NCBI GenBank assembly: GCA_052389755.1
Contig: JBQTHP010000155.1
Span: 1-6,782, forward strand
DNA: 6,782 nt
Reading direction: 5' to 3'
DNA from: JBQTHP01 sp052389755
GTDB taxonomy: Bacteria; Pseudomonadota; Gammaproteobacteria; Steroidobacterales; Steroidobacteraceae
Both the position numbers and the translations under genes were made by a program. Under the pieces are notes generated by a model. That model saw only the letters and a program-made list of their open reading frames with translations, was not told the DNA's origin and ran no database searches. Below, in pieces: positions 5,983 through 6,782 of the stretch. Within the stretch, counting starts at the first letter, position 1; the number at the start of each line of letters is the position of its first letter.

Positions 5983-6780
5983 ATGGGATTTCTCTCCGGC
6001 CGGCGTGCGTTCATCGTCGGCGTCGCCACGGAGCGTTCGATCGCGTGGGGCATCGCGCAGGCGATGCGCCGCGAGGGCGCCGAGCTCGCCTTCTCCTACG
6101 TCAACGACAAGATGAAGGAACGCGTCGTGCCGCTTGCGGAGTCCGCGGGCTCACGGCTGACGATGCCGCTCGACGTGACCGTCGATGGCGAGATCGACGC
6201 CGCGTTCGATCTCCTGAAGCGCGAATGGGGCGGGCTCGACATCGTGGTGCACGCCGTCGCGTATGCGCCGCGCGAAGCACTGACCGGGGATTTCGTCTCG
6301 AGCACCTCGCGCGATGCGTTCCGCGTCGCGCACGAGGTCTCGAGCTACAGTCTCACCGCGCTCGCTCGCGCCGCGCAGCCGCTGATGAAGGGCCGCCCCG
6401 GCGCGCTGCTCACGCTGTCGTATCTCGGCGCGGTGCGCTCGATTCCGGGCTACAACGTCATGGGGCTTGCGAAGGCGAGTCTCGAGGCGAACGTGCGCTT
6501 CCTCGCGGCCGACATGGGACCGCAAGGCATTCGGGTGAACGGGATATCGGCCGGCCCGATAAAGACGCTGGCTGCGGCCGGCATCCCGGGGTTTCGCAAG
6601 ATGCTGAGCCACGTCGCCGAAGTCGCCCCGCTTCGCCGCAACGTGACGCTGGAAGACGTGGGCAACGCGGCGGCGTTCCTGTGCTCGGATCTCGCAGCCG
6701 GCATCACCGGCGAGATCCTCTATGTCGACAGCGGATTCAGCACCGTGGGAATGAGCTTACCGCACGAAGCTGCGGATTAG
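5983..6780 (+). CDS. fabI: Enoyl-[acyl-carrier-protein] reductase I (NADH)
   Basis: FabI reduces trans-2-enoyl-ACP to acyl-ACP, the last step of each fatty-acid elongation cycle, in the cytosol. The 265-residue protein is full length and follows the FabI variant of the short-chain dehydrogenase fold. The cofactor loop reads GVATERSIAWGIA (residues 13-25). Asp64 lies in LDVT. The substrate tyrosines are Tyr147 (LSYLGA) and Tyr157, with Lys164 in YNVMGLAK, giving the FabI Tyr-x6-Lys spacing. The stretch from SYLGA through NGISAGPIKTLAA and RKMLSH closely follows E. coli FabI. Position 93, glycine in E. coli, is alanine here (HAVAYAP), as in several Firmicute FabI proteins. The start is an ATG with a strong Shine-Dalgarno. 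The gene stands alone on the plus strand after the toxin-antitoxin operon and its stop is two bases from the window end. Confidence 0.96.
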   Translation: MGFLSGRRAFIVGVATERSIAWGIAQAMRREGAELAFSYVNDKMKERVVPLAESAGSRLTMPLDVTVDGEIDAAFDLLKREWGGLDIVVHAVAYAPREALTGDFVSSTSRDAFRVAHEVSSYSLTALARAAQPLMKGRPGALLTLSYLGAVRSIPGYNVMGLAKASLEANVRFLAADMGPQGIRVNGISAGPIKTLAAAGIPGFRKMLSHVAEVAPLRRNVTLEDVGNAAAFLCSDLAAGITGEILYVDSGFSTVGMSLPHEAAD

Positions 6781-6782
6781 CT

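Overview
The window is GC-rich and densely coded, with eight genes supported by recognisable protein families. The block lytic transglycosylase (mltD), YafS-like methyltransferase, rnhA, dnaQ matches a known gammaproteobacterial neighbourhood (mltD-gloB-yafS-rnhA-dnaQ in E. coli). The methyltransferase resembles the Pseudomonas-type homologue more than the E. coli one. I infer a high-GC gammaproteobacterium outside the Enterobacterales; the genus cannot be told from this sequence.

Layout. Positions 1-75 are intergenic and hold a 7-bp tandem repeat. Positions 76-3391 carry four minus-strand genes in tight order: yafS-like methyltransferase, rnhA, dnaQ and a tviB-type UDP-N-acetylhexosamine dehydrogenase. 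Their gaps are 3, 12 and 34 bp, so they are probably one transcription unit. A GC-rich nested palindrome lies at the methyltransferase/rnhA junction. Positions 3392-3552 are a divergent intergenic region. mltD, a LysM-containing murein transglycosylase lipoprotein, runs on the plus strand to 5292. A minus-strand toxin-antitoxin pair (RHH antitoxin, MazF/PemK toxin) occupies 5296-5843 and ends 3 bp from the mltD stop. Positions 5844-5982 hold a dyad-symmetric candidate operator, a second 7-bp tandem repeat and the fabI ribosome binding site. fabI (enoyl-ACP reductase) fills 5983-6780 on the plus strand.

How the genes relate. rnhA and dnaQ serve DNA replication and proofreading, mltD remodels peptidoglycan, fabI completes fatty-acid elongation, and tviB makes a uronic-acid nucleotide sugar for a surface polysaccharide. 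These are mostly core functions. The accessory parts are the toxin-antitoxin pair, the palindromic repeat, the two heptamer repeats and possibly tviB. I saw no evidence of a wholly new system. The most informative anomalies are the palindromic repeat that has become coding sequence and rnhA initiation region, and the concentric operator-like dyad in front of the antitoxin. No stretch over 300 bases lacks a gene.
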